A stretch of DNA of 64,000 bases from Luedemannella flava (GCF_039528515.1 NZ_BAAALT010000127.1:60054-124053), one strand, 5' to 3'; shown: positions 1 to 8,743, numbered from the stretch's first letter. The notes: generated from the sequence alone by a model not told the origin. Numbers and translations: made by a program.

Positions 1-1
1 G

Positions 2-997
2 CTCGCCCTGTTCATCCAGGCGGTCCTCGGCCTCGACAGCCCTGTGCTGCTGCTGTGCCTGGTCGCCGTGCAGGCGATCGGGTTCGCGCTCACCTTCCCC
101 GTGCGGCAGGCGATCGTCCCGCGCATCGTCCCCGTCGAGGACGTGGCGGCCGCGCAGACCATCACGTTCACCACGAGCAACGGGGCCATGGTCCTCGGTC
201 CGCTGCTCGCTGCGCTGATCATCGGGAAGGACCACTTCGCGGCCGCGTACGCGGTGGACGCCGCGCTGTTCACCGTCTCGCTGTGGGCGTCGCTGCGGCT
301 ACCGGCGCTGCCCCCCGAGCACACCGGCGCGGCCCCGGTGACGGTCGGCCTGCGTGCCGTGACCGACGGGCTGCGCTATCTGGCGACCACACCGATCATC
401 GCGCTGTCGTTCGCCGTGGATCTCGTCGCCATGGTGTTCGCGATGCCGCGCGCGCTGTTCCCCGAGATGGCCGACGAACGGTTCGGCGCCGGTTCGGTCG
501 GCTGGCTGTTCTCGGCGATCGCCCTCGGCGCCGTGGCCGGCGGCCTCGTGTCCGGCTGGATCGGCCGCGTGCGCCGGCAGGGCCTGGCACTCGTGGGCGC
601 GGTCGTCGTCTGGGGTCTCGCGATCGCGGCGGCCGGCGTGGCCCACCAGTTGTGGCTGGCCGTGCTGTTCCTCGCCGTCGCGGGCATGGGCGACCTGGTC
701 AGCGGCGTCTACCGACAGACGATCATGGCGGTGCACGCGCCGGACGAGATGCGCGGCCGGCTGCAGGGCGTGTTCACGGCGGTGGTCGCGGGTGGCCCCC
801 GCCTCGGCGACCTGCGCGCGGGCCTGTCCGCGGCCCTCGTCGGCCCGAGCCTGGCGTGGGCCGGCGGCGGCGTGGCGGCCGCGGTCATCGTCGTCGTGCT
901 GGCGCTCGCGTTCCCGGTGCTGCCCCGCTACGACGGCCGCCCGCCGGCGGCGCATGCCGAGCCGGCGGTCGAGGCCGAGGTGCAGACCGTCGCCTGA
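2..997 (+). CDS. MFS transporter, C-terminal part (5' end outside window)
   Basis: The frame is open from the first bases of the window, so the true start lies upstream. About 331 codons remain, rich in hydrophobic helices separated by short basic loops, including Arg-rich cytoplasmic loops typical of the major facilitator superfamily. The visible part starts inside a helix and covers roughly eight or nine membrane segments, ending in a hydrophilic Ala/Glu-rich tail. The pattern resembles the EntS/MdtG-like exporters common in actinobacteria, which export siderophores or drugs by proton antiport. The substrate cannot be told from the sequence, and the 5' neighbours are not visible. Confidence 0.8.
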   Translation, partial: LALFIQAVLGLDSPVLLLCLVAVQAIGFALTFPVRQAIVPRIVPVEDVAAAQTITFTTSNGAMVLGPLLAALIIGKDHFAAAYAVDAALFTVSLWASLRLPALPPEHTGAAPVTVGLRAVTDGLRYLATTPIIALSFAVDLVAMVFAMPRALFPEMADERFGAGSVGWLFSAIALGAVAGGLVSGWIGRVRRQGLALVGAVVVWGLAIAAAGVAHQLWLAVLFLAVAGMGDLVSGVYRQTIMAVHAPDEMRGRLQGVFTAVVAGGPRLGDLRAGLSAALVGPSLAWAGGGVAAAVIVVVLALAFPVLPRYDGRPPAAHAEPAVEAEVQTVA

Positions 998-1035
998 GCG
1001 GCGGCGCACTGGATCTCGACGGTAACAGTCGCCGC

Positions 1036-1716
1036 ATGGGTCTGGACTGGAATCCCGGCAACAAGGCGGCACCGGGCTGCGAGGCGGAGTTCGCCGACCT
1101 GTTCCGCCGGCTCACCGACCCGGACGGCGACGCGGCCGATGATGGCGATGTCCAGCGGTTCTTCGCCATTTCGGTCAGCGCCTTCGAGACGCTCAACGCG
1201 CCGGTGGTCGGCCGCGATCCCGAGGCGGACGCGTGGGCCCGGCAGTTGCGCAGGGAACTCGGCCGCGACGAGTCCGAGGAGGAGTTCCTGGCGGGCATGG
1301 CCGGGTTCGCCGTCCTGCCCCTCGTCGCGCCGTGCGACGGCCTACCCCGCTACACCAACGGAAGCCCCGGCGGTTACGTGGAGCAGTACTCGTTCCGGGC
1401 ACAGTTCCTGTAGGACTGCGCGGACGACATCGGCGAGGAGCTGTTCGCGGCGGCGTACGTGTCGAAGCTTCCCGATGATCTTCTTGAGTACGGCCGCCGA
1501 CTGCTGGCGCGGGCGGAGGACCTGGCCGCCCGCCACGGCCTGGATCCGCTGAACCTGGTCGTTCCGGACAGGATCCCCACCCTCGACGAGATCGTCGCCG
1601 GCGTCGAGCCGCCCACGACGTGGAGCGTCGAACACCGGGTCGACGTCGCGCACTCGGCCGGACGCTGGTGCGTGTTCTGGGCCGAGCGGGGGCATCTCCT
1701 CGACGTCCACGCGTGA
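1036..1716 (+). pseudogene. Conserved hypothetical protein interrupted by an in-frame amber codon
   Basis: An ATG at 1036 opens a protein beginning MGLDWNPGNK, a start I recall from a family of uncharacterised actinobacterial proteins. The frame reads through a clean acidic protein to a TAG at 1411-1413, after ...YSFRAQFL. The same frame then continues without a further stop (DCADDIGEEL...) to TGA at 1714-1716, with the codon pattern of a real gene. The simplest reading is one roughly 226-residue protein split by a point nonsense mutation. A truncated 125-residue product or readthrough are alternatives. Function unknown; no signal peptide or membrane segment is visible. Confidence 0.7.
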
Positions 1717-1728
1717 CCTTGTGAGCCC

Positions 1729-3078
1729 TCAGGCCGGCGTGATGTTGTGGTTGAAGCGGAACACGTTGTCCGGGTCGTAGCGCCGCTTGACCTGCGCCAG
1801 GCGGGCCACGTTGTCCTCGCCCAGGCCTGAGGTGACCCGGTCGCGGCCCTCGTCGCCGACGAAGTTCAGGTACACGTCGCCGGTCGCCCAGGGGCGTACG
1901 GCCGAACGCACGTCGCGGACCCACTGACGGCCGCGCTCGTCGTCGGCCGGGTCGTCCCAGAGGCCGAACGGGTGCACCACCCAGCGCGCCCGTCGCCACG
2001 GCAGCGGCTGGTCGGCGCCGACCCGGGACACCGCGCCGCCCTGCGGGAAGAGCACGTGCTGCGACGGCGACGGCACGATCATGTCGACGGCCCGGGCGCA
2101 GAACGCGTCGATGGCCTCGTCCGGCAGGTCGTCGACGTGCTCGGCCGACCAGTAGTTGCGGAAGCCGGGTGGGTCGTCGAACATCGCCTGCAGGTCCCCG
2201 TACGGCAGTTCCGCGATGAACTGACCCGCCGGCTCCAGCGCGAGCAGGGGCGCGATCGCGGCGCGGGCGGCCGCCTCGTCGCCCGCGTACGTGACCAGCG
2301 TGAGGCAGGTGAGCCGCCCGACCAGCTCCGGCGGCACGAACGGCTCCGGCGGCCCGGTGATGAAGACGAACCCGCCGCCCAGCTCGTCGGGCGCGGACTC
2401 CAGCAGGTCCCGGTACGCCCGGCCGACCCGGGGCCCGGCGTCCGGCGGCCAGAGGAGCACCGCCGCCGTGAACACGGGCAGCGGGTGCAGCCGCAGGGTC
2501 AGCGAGGTGGCGATGCCGAAGTTGCCGCCCCCGCCGTGCAGCGCCCAGAACAGGTCGGGATGCTCGGTGTCGCTGACGGTGAGCACCTCGGCGTCGGCGG
2601 TGACCAGCTCGACGGTGACGAGGTTGTCGCAGGCCAGGCCGAACAGGCGGTCCAGCCAGCCGGTGCCGCCGCCGAGGGTGAACCCGCCGACGCCGGTCGA
2701 GGAGACCCGCCCGCCGGTGGTGGCCAGCCCGTACGGCTGGCAGGCGCGGTCCAGGCCGGCCATCGTCGTGCCGCCGCCGACCGTGACGGTGCGCGCGTCG
2801 GCGTCCACCCGGACGTCGTTCATCCGGCGCAGGTCGATGACGAGCCCGTCGTCGACGAGCGCCATGCCGGCGACGCTGTGCCCGCCGCCCCGTACGGCGA
2901 TCGGCAGGCCGCGCTCGCGTCCGAACCGCACGGCCGCGACGACGTCGGCGACCGTGTCGCACTGCGCGATGACCGCCGGCCGGCGATCGATCATCGCGTT
3001 GAACACCTGGCGTCCCTCGTCGTACCCGGCGTCCCCCGGGACCAGTACGGTGCCGCCCAGCGACTCGAACCCCACCAT
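1729..3078 (-). CDS. FAD-binding oxidoreductase, berberine-bridge-enzyme-like
   Basis: A 449-residue protein. Residues about 30-200 form the FAD PCMH-type fold, with RGGGHSVAG at 63-71 (His67 is where this family attaches flavin covalently) and the motif LGGGTGWL further on. The C-terminus ends in YDPDNVFRFNHNI, the classic BBE tail. Such enzymes oxidise alcohols, sugars or secondary metabolites with O2 and are usually soluble or secreted; I see no signal peptide here. The gene is divergent from the chemoreceptor at 3270 and convergent with the broken gene before it. The substrate is not predictable. Confidence 0.85.
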   Translation of the reverse strand: MVGFESLGGTVLVPGDAGYDEGRQVFNAMIDRRPAVIAQCDTVADVVAAVRFGRERGLPIAVRGGGHSVAGMALVDDGLVIDLRRMNDVRVDADARTVTVGGGTTMAGLDRACQPYGLATTGGRVSSTGVGGFTLGGGTGWLDRLFGLACDNLVTVELVTADAEVLTVSDTEHPDLFWALHGGGGNFGIATSLTLRLHPLPVFTAAVLLWPPDAGPRVGRAYRDLLESAPDELGGGFVFITGPPEPFVPPELVGRLTCLTLVTYAGDEAAARAAIAPLLALEPAGQFIAELPYGDLQAMFDDPPGFRNYWSAEHVDDLPDEAIDAFCARAVDMIVPSPSQHVLFPQGGAVSRVGADQPLPWRRARWVVHPFGLWDDPADDERGRQWVRDVRSAVRPWATGDVYLNFVGDEGRDRVTSGLGEDNVARLAQVKRRYDPDNVFRFNHNITPA

Positions 3079-3133
3079 GGCGGCAGTCTAGGACTGTGCG
3101 TACTTTTTATCCGGAAATAAGGTTTGTTAACAG

Positions 3134-3153
3134 GGTGAACAATCAAGTTCACC
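3134..3153. repeat. Perfect 7-bp inverted repeat, possible operator
   Basis: GGTGAAC and GTTCACC are separated by six bases (AATCAA). The element lies in the divergent region between the flavoprotein gene and the chemoreceptor gene, about 25 bp upstream of the sigma-28-like promoter. It could be a regulator site or a short terminator-like hairpin. No T-run follows, so an operator is more likely. Confidence 0.4.
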
Positions 3154-3175
3154 TCAAGGGAGCCTCAGGATTGCC

Positions 3176-3203
3176 TAAAGGTCTGTCCGACCACGGTCGA
3201 TGA
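3176..3203 (+). promoter_or_regulatory. Sigma-28/WhiG-type promoter candidate for the chemoreceptor gene
   Basis: TAAA at 3176-3179 is followed by 16 bases and GTCGATGA at 3196-3203. The motility sigma factor (FliA/WhiG) recognises TAAA, a 15-base spacer and GCCGATAA, so the -10 matches six of eight and the spacer is one base long. It sits 66 bp upstream of a chemoreceptor start, which is the gene class this sigma factor serves. Inferred, not proven. Confidence 0.45.
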
Positions 3204-3218
3204 ACCCACTGACGGGTG

Positions 3219-3234
3219 CCTTGCGATGGCAAGG
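3219..3234 (+). other. 5'-UTR hairpin before the chemoreceptor gene
   Basis: CCTTGC and GCAAGG pair around a GATG tetraloop in the predicted leader of the chemoreceptor mRNA. It ends 21 bases before the ribosome binding site (GAAGGG at 3256-3261). It may influence stability or translation. It does not match the conserved core of a c-di-GMP riboswitch. Confidence 0.35.
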
Positions 3235-3269
3235 GGCAATGGCGCCTCCTCCCACGAAGGGACACGGCA

Positions 3270-4871
3270 ATGACCGGACGGCGCTTTGGTGGCCGCTTCC
3301 AGGGGATCAGCGTGCGGGCGAAGATGCTCGGCACCATGGCCCTCGCGCTGCTGCTCGCAGTGATCATCAGTGGCATGGGGATGATCTCCCTCGCGCGCAA
3401 CTCGACCGTGACCGACCGGATCGTGTCGGGCAACGTCCCGTCGGTCCGGGCGCTGGACGAGCTGCGGTACGCCGCCGCCCAGACGCAGGTGGACATGGCG
3501 ATGCAGGTGACGGCCGCCGACGGTGGCACGCGCAAGGTCTACACCGACAAGGTCGCCGAGGACCTGAAGGCGTTCGACGCGGCGCTCGCGGCGTACCGGT
3601 CGGTGCGGCCGGAGCAGTCCGCGAAGCTGGCCGAGCTGCAGTCCCAGTGGGAGCTCTACAAGCACATCGCCACCCAGACCCAGCTGCCCGCCGGCGAGCG
3701 CGGCGACCTGCCCTCCTGGCAGATCATCCGCAACGCCGAGGTCGCCCCGCTCATGGAGAAGGTGTACGGCAACCTGTCGTCGCTGTCCGCGAGCGAGCAG
3801 GCCGACATCGCGGCGACCACGGCGGACGCCGACGAGACCTACAACAACTCCCTGACCCGCGCGGTCGCCGTGCTGGTCGTCGGATTCGTGCTCGTGGTCG
3901 GCCTGTCGCTGCTGGTGGCCCGGAGCGTCGTGGTGCCGCTGCGGAAGGTCCAGGCGGTCTGCGAGGCTCTCGCGACCGGTGACCTGACCGCGACCGCCGA
4001 CGTCACCTCCAACGACGAGGTCGGCAAGATGGCCCAGTCGCTCAACACCGCGTCGCACAACATCCGCGAGATGGTCGGCTCGATCGACTCGTCGGCCGAC
4101 TCGCTGTCCGGCGCCGCGGACAACATGTCGTCGCTGTCCTCGCGGATCGCCCGCTCGGCCGAGGACGTTACGGCCCGTACCGTCAGCGTGGCCAGCACGG
4201 CGTCGCAGGTGTCGCAGAGCGTCGACGTCGCGAAGGCCGGCGGCGAGGAGATGACCTCGACCATCCGCGAGATCGCGACCCGGGCGTCCGAGGCGGCGCT
4301 GGTCGCCGGGCAGGCCGTCGCCACGGCCGACCGGACGAGCGAGACGGTGTCGAAGCTCGGCGACTCGTCGAAGGAGATCGGCGACGTGGTCCGGGTCATC
4401 ACGTCGATCGCGGAGCAGACCAACCTGCTCGCGCTGAACGCCACCATCGAGGCGGCCCGCGCCGGTGAGTCCGGCAAGGGTTTCGCGGTCGTCGCGTCCG
4501 AGGTGAAGGACCTGGCGCAGGAGACGGCCCGGGCCACCGAGGACATCGCGAGGCGGGTCGACACGATCCAGCGCGACGCCACCGCGGCGATGGCCGCGAT
4601 CAGCGAGATCTCCACGGTCATCGGGCGGATCAGCGATCACCAGCAGGTCATCGCCGGCACGGTCGAGGAGCAGCAGGCCACCACGGGTGAGATCTCCCGC
4701 AGCGTCGGCGAGGCCGCGGCCGGCACGGCGGACATCGCCGCGAGCATGTCGTCCGTCGCCGAGGCGGCGGCGGTGACCAGCACCGAGGTCCAGGAGGCCG
4801 AGAAGGCCGCCACCAAGCTGGCCTCGCTGTCCGCCGAGCTGACCGACATCGTCGGCCGCTTCCGCTACTGA
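3270..4871 (+). CDS. Methyl-accepting chemotaxis protein (chemoreceptor)
   Basis: A 533-residue transmembrane receptor. Residues 19-41 form TM1, 44-195 an extracytoplasmic helical sensor domain, 197-220 TM2, about 218-270 a HAMP linker, and 275-533 the coiled-coil signalling domain. The hairpin tip that contacts CheA and CheW is present (EQTNLLALNATIEAARAGE), followed by GKGFAVVASEVK. I see no C-terminal CheR/CheB tether peptide. The start at 3270 was preferred over an upstream GTG because GAAGGG lies 8 bp before it and the TM1 spacing fits. The sugar-binding lipoprotein gene starts 26 bp downstream, suggesting that protein is its ligand adaptor. No other che or flagellar genes are in the window. 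Confidence 0.95.
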   Translation: MTGRRFGGRFQGISVRAKMLGTMALALLLAVIISGMGMISLARNSTVTDRIVSGNVPSVRALDELRYAAAQTQVDMAMQVTAADGGTRKVYTDKVAEDLKAFDAALAAYRSVRPEQSAKLAELQSQWELYKHIATQTQLPAGERGDLPSWQIIRNAEVAPLMEKVYGNLSSLSASEQADIAATTADADETYNNSLTRAVAVLVVGFVLVVGLSLLVARSVVVPLRKVQAVCEALATGDLTATADVTSNDEVGKMAQSLNTASHNIREMVGSIDSSADSLSGAADNMSSLSSRIARSAEDVTARTVSVASTASQVSQSVDVAKAGGEEMTSTIREIATRASEAALVAGQAVATADRTSETVSKLGDSSKEIGDVVRVITSIAEQTNLLALNATIEAARAGESGKGFAVVASEVKDLAQETARATEDIARRVDTIQRDATAAMAAISEISTVIGRISDHQQVIAGTVEEQQATTGEISRSVGEAAAGTADIAASMSSVAEAAAVTSTEVQEAEKAATKLASLSAELTDIVGRFRY

Positions 4872-4897
4872 CCCGCGTACGAGAAAAGGTTCTGATC

Positions 4898-6046
4898 ATG
4901 TTGCGTAAGCGTTCCCGGCTGGCGGTGGCCATGTCACTGACGGCGAGTCTCGCGCTGGCGGCGTGCGGCACCAGCACCCCCACCTTCACCGCCAGCGTCC
5001 CCAAGGCGGAGTCGTCCGCCTCGGGCGCCGCCGCCACCGGCGTGCCGGCCGCGGTCGCGGCCACCGGCGGCAAGACGGTGCTGCCGAAGCCGGCCGACCC
5101 GGGCATCGCGGCCGTCTACGGCCCGCTGTGCAAGGCCGCCGACTACAACGGCGGCGTGCCGGAGATCGATTTCAAGAAGGACAAGATCGCGTTCATCCAG
5201 TCCGAGCCGGACGGGGCGGCGTACCGGCTCGCGTCGACCAAGTCCATGAAGGACGAGGCCGTCAAGCGGGGCTGGAACCTCATGTACGCGAACGCCAACA
5301 ACATCGCGTCGAACCAGAGCGCCCAGATCAAGCAGATGATCGACAACGGCGCCAAGGCCGTCATCATCTCGCCGGTGTCGTCCATGGGCCTGATCGACGC
5401 GCTGAACTACGCCAAGCAGAAGAAGGTCCCGATCGTCGCGGTCGACCGGTCCCTCACCGGCGTCAAGGCGTGCGAGGACGTCGCCGCGCAGCTCGGCTCG
5501 GACTTCATCGAGCAGGGCAAGCGGGCCGCCGACGCGATCATCAAGGCGACGGGTGGCAAGGGCAAGCTCGCCATCCTCTTCGGTACGGCCGGCATCAACG
5601 TCACCGACGACCGTACCCGCGGTTTCGTCGACCGGATCGTGGAGAAGGCGCCGGAGCTGCAGATCGTCGACCAGCGCACGGCCTCGTTCTCCCGGGACAC
5701 CGGCGAGCAGGTCTTCGCCGCGATGCTCAAGGACCACCCCGACATCGACGCGGTCTACGCCGAGAACGACGAGATGGGCCTCGGCGCCCTGCGCGTGCTG
5801 CAGAAGGCCGGCAAGGCGGGCACGGACAAGGTCCACGTGGTGACCATCGACGGCACCCGGGACGGCGTCCAGGCCATCATCGACGGCTACTTCGACGCCG
5901 TGATCGAGTCGAACCCCCGGTTCGGCCCGGCCGCCTTCGACGCCCTGGAGAACCTCTTCAAGGACGGCACCCCGACGGTCACCTTCACCACCGACGGCGA
6001 GTACGACGGCACCACCGCCGCCCAGCTGTTCAGCAAGGCGTACTGA
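4898..6046 (+). CDS. Sugar-binding lipoprotein, RbsB/periplasmic-binding-protein type
   Basis: A 382-residue lipoprotein with a basic N-terminus and the lipobox LAAC, Cys23 being the lipidated residue. A low-complexity Ser/Ala linker is followed by a type I periplasmic binding fold (Peripla_BP_4: KIAFIQSEPDG, AVIISPVSSMG, VDAVYAENDEMG-like segments). Such proteins bind ribose, galactose or related sugars outside the membrane. No permease or ATPase gene accompanies it: a strong terminator follows at 6062-6098. Its only operon partner is the chemoreceptor 26 bp upstream, so a sensory rather than transport role is likely, as for galactose- and ribose-binding proteins that dock onto Trg in E. coli. 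The ligand is not known. Confidence 0.88.
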   Translation: MLRKRSRLAVAMSLTASLALAACGTSTPTFTASVPKAESSASGAAATGVPAAVAATGGKTVLPKPADPGIAAVYGPLCKAADYNGGVPEIDFKKDKIAFIQSEPDGAAYRLASTKSMKDEAVKRGWNLMYANANNIASNQSAQIKQMIDNGAKAVIISPVSSMGLIDALNYAKQKKVPIVAVDRSLTGVKACEDVAAQLGSDFIEQGKRAADAIIKATGGKGKLAILFGTAGINVTDDRTRGFVDRIVEKAPELQIVDQRTASFSRDTGEQVFAAMLKDHPDIDAVYAENDEMGLGALRVLQKAGKAGTDKVHVVTIDGTRDGVQAIIDGYFDAVIESNPRFGPAAFDALENLFKDGTPTVTFTTDGEYDGTTAAQLFSKAY

Positions 6047-6061
6047 CAACGGGTCGCTGCA

Positions 6062-6098
6062 CGAGGGGGTGGGCGCCGCGACGGCGCCCACCCCCTCG
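6062..6098. terminator. Bidirectional hairpin terminator
   Basis: Two perfect 16-base arms (6062-6077 and 6083-6098, CGAGGGGGTGGGCGCC and its complement) flank a 5-base loop. It lies between the convergent ends of the sugar-binding lipoprotein gene and the SMP-30-like gene. No U-tract follows, as is common in high-GC actinobacteria. Confidence 0.75.
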
Positions 6099-6106
6099 CG
6101 CACGCG

Positions 6107-7084
6107 TCAGTACCGGCGGATCCGCACCTCGTCCGACGTGACGCCCTGACCGAACAGGACGTTCAGCGATCCGGCGAGCACCTGCACGCCGTGCGGCGTC
6201 CAGGTGGCCGTGCTCGGTGTCGCGTCGGGCCACGGCGCGACGCGGTGGGTCGTGCGCGCCGTGGCCCAGCCCGGCCCGCCGCGCAGCGTCCGCACCGCGT
6301 CGTCACCGCCGGTCAGCACGCCGTTCGTCACCGCGACGAGCGTCCCGTCGGGGAGCGCGACGAGCCCGTCCCCGCCGACCAGCGGCCGGTCGAGTGCCAC
6401 CTGGCGCACCTGGCCGCCGAGGCCGATGCGCCACAGCTCACCCGTGGCGTGGCTGACGGCGAGCAGGAAGCCGCCGGGGTGGTGGACGATCCCGTTGAGG
6501 CCGGCCGTCGGGTTGGCCAGCCGCGCGTCCTGCGCCAGGACCGTGGCCCGGCCGGCCGGGTCCACGCGGTAGACGCCGTCGGACGCGGTATCGGTGACGT
6601 AGGCGTTGCCGGCCGGATCGATCGCGATGTCGTTGGCCACGTGCCCGCCGGGGATCTCCGTCAGCGGCACCACGGCCCGCGCCCGACCCGTTGCCAGGTC
6701 GAAGATCCCCAGCCCGGAGCTGGCGTACATCGTCGCCGGGGTGGACCGGGTGCCGACCCCGATGTCGGCGAAGGCGACCAGCACGCGCCCGCGGCGCGCG
6801 TCCACGTGGACGCCCAACGTGGAGATCATCCGGTCGTCGGCGATGAGGGTCCGGACGCAGCCGTCGAGGCCCACCACGCTGACCGTGCCGTGCCGCACCG
6901 AGCTGACAAGGTACGCCCGCCGCAACGGGTCCCACGCGATGCCCTCCGGATGCAGGCTGGGCGCGGTGGTCTGCAGGAGTCCGGTAGCCGAGGGGTGCGC
7001 CGCGGTCGCCGCGCGCGCGGGCAGGAGGGTCGCGGCGGCCCCGGCGGCGGCCGCGGTCAGGACGTGCCGTCTGGTCAAAGTCAT
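6107..7084 (-). CDS. Secreted SMP-30/gluconolactonase-like beta-propeller protein
   Basis: A 325-residue protein with a Tat-type signal peptide (TRRHVLTAAAAG, then an Ala-rich core ending ATAA near residue 28). The mature part repeats short blade motifs of the SMP-30/Gluconolactonase/LRE family: HPEGIAWDP at the start, GLNGIVHHPGG with the conserved Asn, and GGDGLVALPDG with the conserved Asp. Glu, Asn and Asp at these places bind the metal in family members, which hydrolyse sugar lactones or other esters. The gene is divergent from an XRE regulator 120 bp away, which probably controls it. Substrate unknown; a non-catalytic propeller is possible. Confidence 0.8.
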   Translation of the reverse strand: MTLTRRHVLTAAAAGAAATLLPARAATAAHPSATGLLQTTAPSLHPEGIAWDPLRRAYLVSSVRHGTVSVVGLDGCVRTLIADDRMISTLGVHVDARRGRVLVAFADIGVGTRSTPATMYASSGLGIFDLATGRARAVVPLTEIPGGHVANDIAIDPAGNAYVTDTASDGVYRVDPAGRATVLAQDARLANPTAGLNGIVHHPGGFLLAVSHATGELWRIGLGGQVRQVALDRPLVGGDGLVALPDGTLVAVTNGVLTGGDDAVRTLRGGPGWATARTTHRVAPWPDATPSTATWTPHGVQVLAGSLNVLFGQGVTSDEVRIRRY

Positions 7085-7204
7085 GCCGCCCACTGTCCGA
7101 CGTGGACCGCCGGCACGGCAGACACCGTTGATACTGGTGCCGTGACCACCACCCGGCACCGCCGGCGGCCGTCGTGACTCTGCAACAGCGAGCGAGAGGG
7201 GACC

Positions 7205-8038
7205 GTGGTGCCACCAACAGCGAACCAGCGCCGGGCGCTGGCCGACTTCCTCAAGGCCCGACGGGCGCGGCTCTGTCCCGCTGACGTCGGGCTGCCGGCC
7301 GGCCCGGTGCGGCGCGCCCCGGGGCTGCGTCGGGAGGAGGTCGCCGTCCTGGCCGGGGTGAGCGTGACCTGGTACACGTGGCTGGAGCAGGGGCGCCGGA
7401 TCAATCCGTCGGAGTCTGTGCTCCGCGCGATCGCCCGGACGCTGTGCCTGCGCCCCGACGAGACCGCCCACCTGCTGGAGCTGGCCGGCCCTGCGCCGGT
7501 CATCGAGCCGGCCGAGCCGTCGCCGGCGCTGCAGGACCTGGTCGACAGCCAGCATGCCGCGCCGGCGTTCATCATCGACCGCCGGTGGGACCTCATCGCG
7601 TGGAACGCCGCCGCCGACGCCGTCTGGAACTACTCGGCGGTACCGGTGGGGGAGCGCAACCTCGCCTGGCTGACGTTCCACCCCATCATCCGGGCCCGTC
7701 TGGTGGACTGGGCCGGGCACGCCCGGCGGGTGGTGGCCGAGGTACGGGCGGGCAGCGCCGCGTTGTCCGACGACCGGCGGTTCGCGGAGGTGCTCGCCGA
7801 GCTGCGGGCGCGCCACCCCGAGGTCGACGACTGGTGGTCGGCGGGCGACGTGCGCACCCGCACCGGGGTCCGGAAGGTCTACGACCACCCCGACGCGGGC
7901 CGGCTCCACCTCGACGAGGTGATCCTCCGGCCGGCGGGCGCGCCCGACCTGCAGCTGGTCGTCCTCGTTCCGGTCCGGGACACCGGCACAGCCGACCGGC
8001 TCGCCGCCTTGGCGACGCCGGCCGAGGCCCGCCGCTAG
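7205..8038 (+). CDS. XRE-type transcriptional regulator with MLTR ligand-binding domain
   Basis: A 277-residue protein. Residues 8-75 form a helix-turn-helix of the XRE class (PGLRREEVAVLAGVSVTWYT, then WLEQGRRINPSESVLRAIA), and about 100-265 form the MmyB-like ligand-binding domain (WDLIAWNAAADAVW). These regulators often sit divergent from a single oxidoreductase or hydrolase gene and respond to a small hydrophobic ligand. Here the divergent partner is the SMP-30-like gene, the likely target. The start is one of two adjacent GTG codons at 7205, 4-9 bp after GAGAGGGG. The stop overlaps the convergent DivIVA-like gene by 4 bp. Confidence 0.9.
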   Translation: MVPPTANQRRALADFLKARRARLCPADVGLPAGPVRRAPGLRREEVAVLAGVSVTWYTWLEQGRRINPSESVLRAIARTLCLRPDETAHLLELAGPAPVIEPAEPSPALQDLVDSQHAAPAFIIDRRWDLIAWNAAADAVWNYSAVPVGERNLAWLTFHPIIRARLVDWAGHARRVVAEVRAGSAALSDDRRFAEVLAELRARHPEVDDWWSAGDVRTRTGVRKVYDHPDAGRLHLDEVILRPAGAPDLQLVVLVPVRDTGTADRLAALATPAEARR

Positions 8039-8310
8039 AGGGGCTGGGCGCCGCCGAGGAGCGGGTCGGGCGGGCCGGGCCTCGGCGCGACGCTGTTCTC
8101 GATGCGGTCGAGCCGCGCGGTGATCTGTTCGAGTACGGCGAGCACCGACGGCTGATCGGGCAGTCCGTTGATTCTCGTCTCCAGCGAGGTGAGGGTCTCG
8201 ACCACCTCGTCGAGGAACGCGTCGACCTGTTCCTCGTCGTAGCCGCGCCGCCCGAAAGGCGCCTTGTCGAACGTGACGGCGCGGACGTCCGTCGCGGTGA
8301 TGCTGGCCAT
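8035..8310 (-). CDS. Short DivIVA-domain protein
   Basis: A 91-residue protein. The N-terminal 45 residues carry the DivIVA/DUF3349-like signature VTFDKAPFGRRGYDEEQVDAFLDEV. This segment forms the membrane-curvature-sensing coiled coil in DivIVA/Wag31, which directs polar growth in actinobacteria. The remainder is a short helix and a Pro-rich tail, far shorter than Wag31, so it is a small paralogue rather than the essential polar protein. The start at 8310 was preferred to an upstream ATG because GGAGGT lies 4 bp before it. Role unknown, probably septal or polar scaffolding. Confidence 0.8.
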   Translation of the reverse strand: MASITATDVRAVTFDKAPFGRRGYDEEQVDAFLDEVVETLTSLETRINGLPDQPSVLAVLEQITARLDRIENSVAPRPGPPDPLLGGAQPL

Positions 8311-8452
8311 CCGTACCTCCGTCAACCCGGCGCACCCTGGCAATCGATCTTAGCGTGGAACAGGCGGGCGCCAGTGGTCGACGAGGGTGTTCGTCCAGGT
8401 CGCGAGGTAGACAGGTTTCTGTCAGGTCGGGTGGGACGCGGGGCGTGGCAGG

Positions 8453-8743
8453 ATGCCTGCCACGCCCCGCGTCGTGTCAGTGCTCAACTACAAGGGCGGG
8501 GTCGGCAAGACCACGTTGACCGCCAACATCGGCGCCGGGTTGGCCGGCCGGGGTCACAAGGTTCTCCTTCTCGACCTGGATCCCCAGTCCAGCCTGACCT
8601 TCTGCTTCTACCGCGCGGCGGAGTGGAGGGAGGACCTGGCCGAGGAGCGCACGATTCTGCAGTGGTTCGGCGCGTGCCTGGCGGCCGGAGCGGCACAGCC
8701 GTTGCGCCCCTTCGTCGTCGTTGCGCGAGATGAACCCTGTTGA
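8453..8743 (+). pseudogene. Truncated ParA-family ATPase remnant
   Basis: The frame begins like a complete ParA/Soj-type ATPase: RVVSVLNYKGGVGKTTLTAN with the deviant Walker A (KGGVGKTT), then LLLDLDPQSSLTFCFY with the Walker A' Asp. After about 80 residues similarity fades and a stop occurs at 96 residues, whereas working ParA proteins need roughly 250 or more. The rest of the ATPase fold, including Walker B, is missing and not found downstream in other frames. It is probably a decayed fragment of a partition or actinobacterial ParA-like gene. I saw no transposon ends beside it. Confidence 0.7.

Noticed and set aside
3180..3269. c-di-GMP riboswitch upstream of the chemoreceptor gene
   Set aside because: A hairpin exists but the conserved GEMM core bases are not found.
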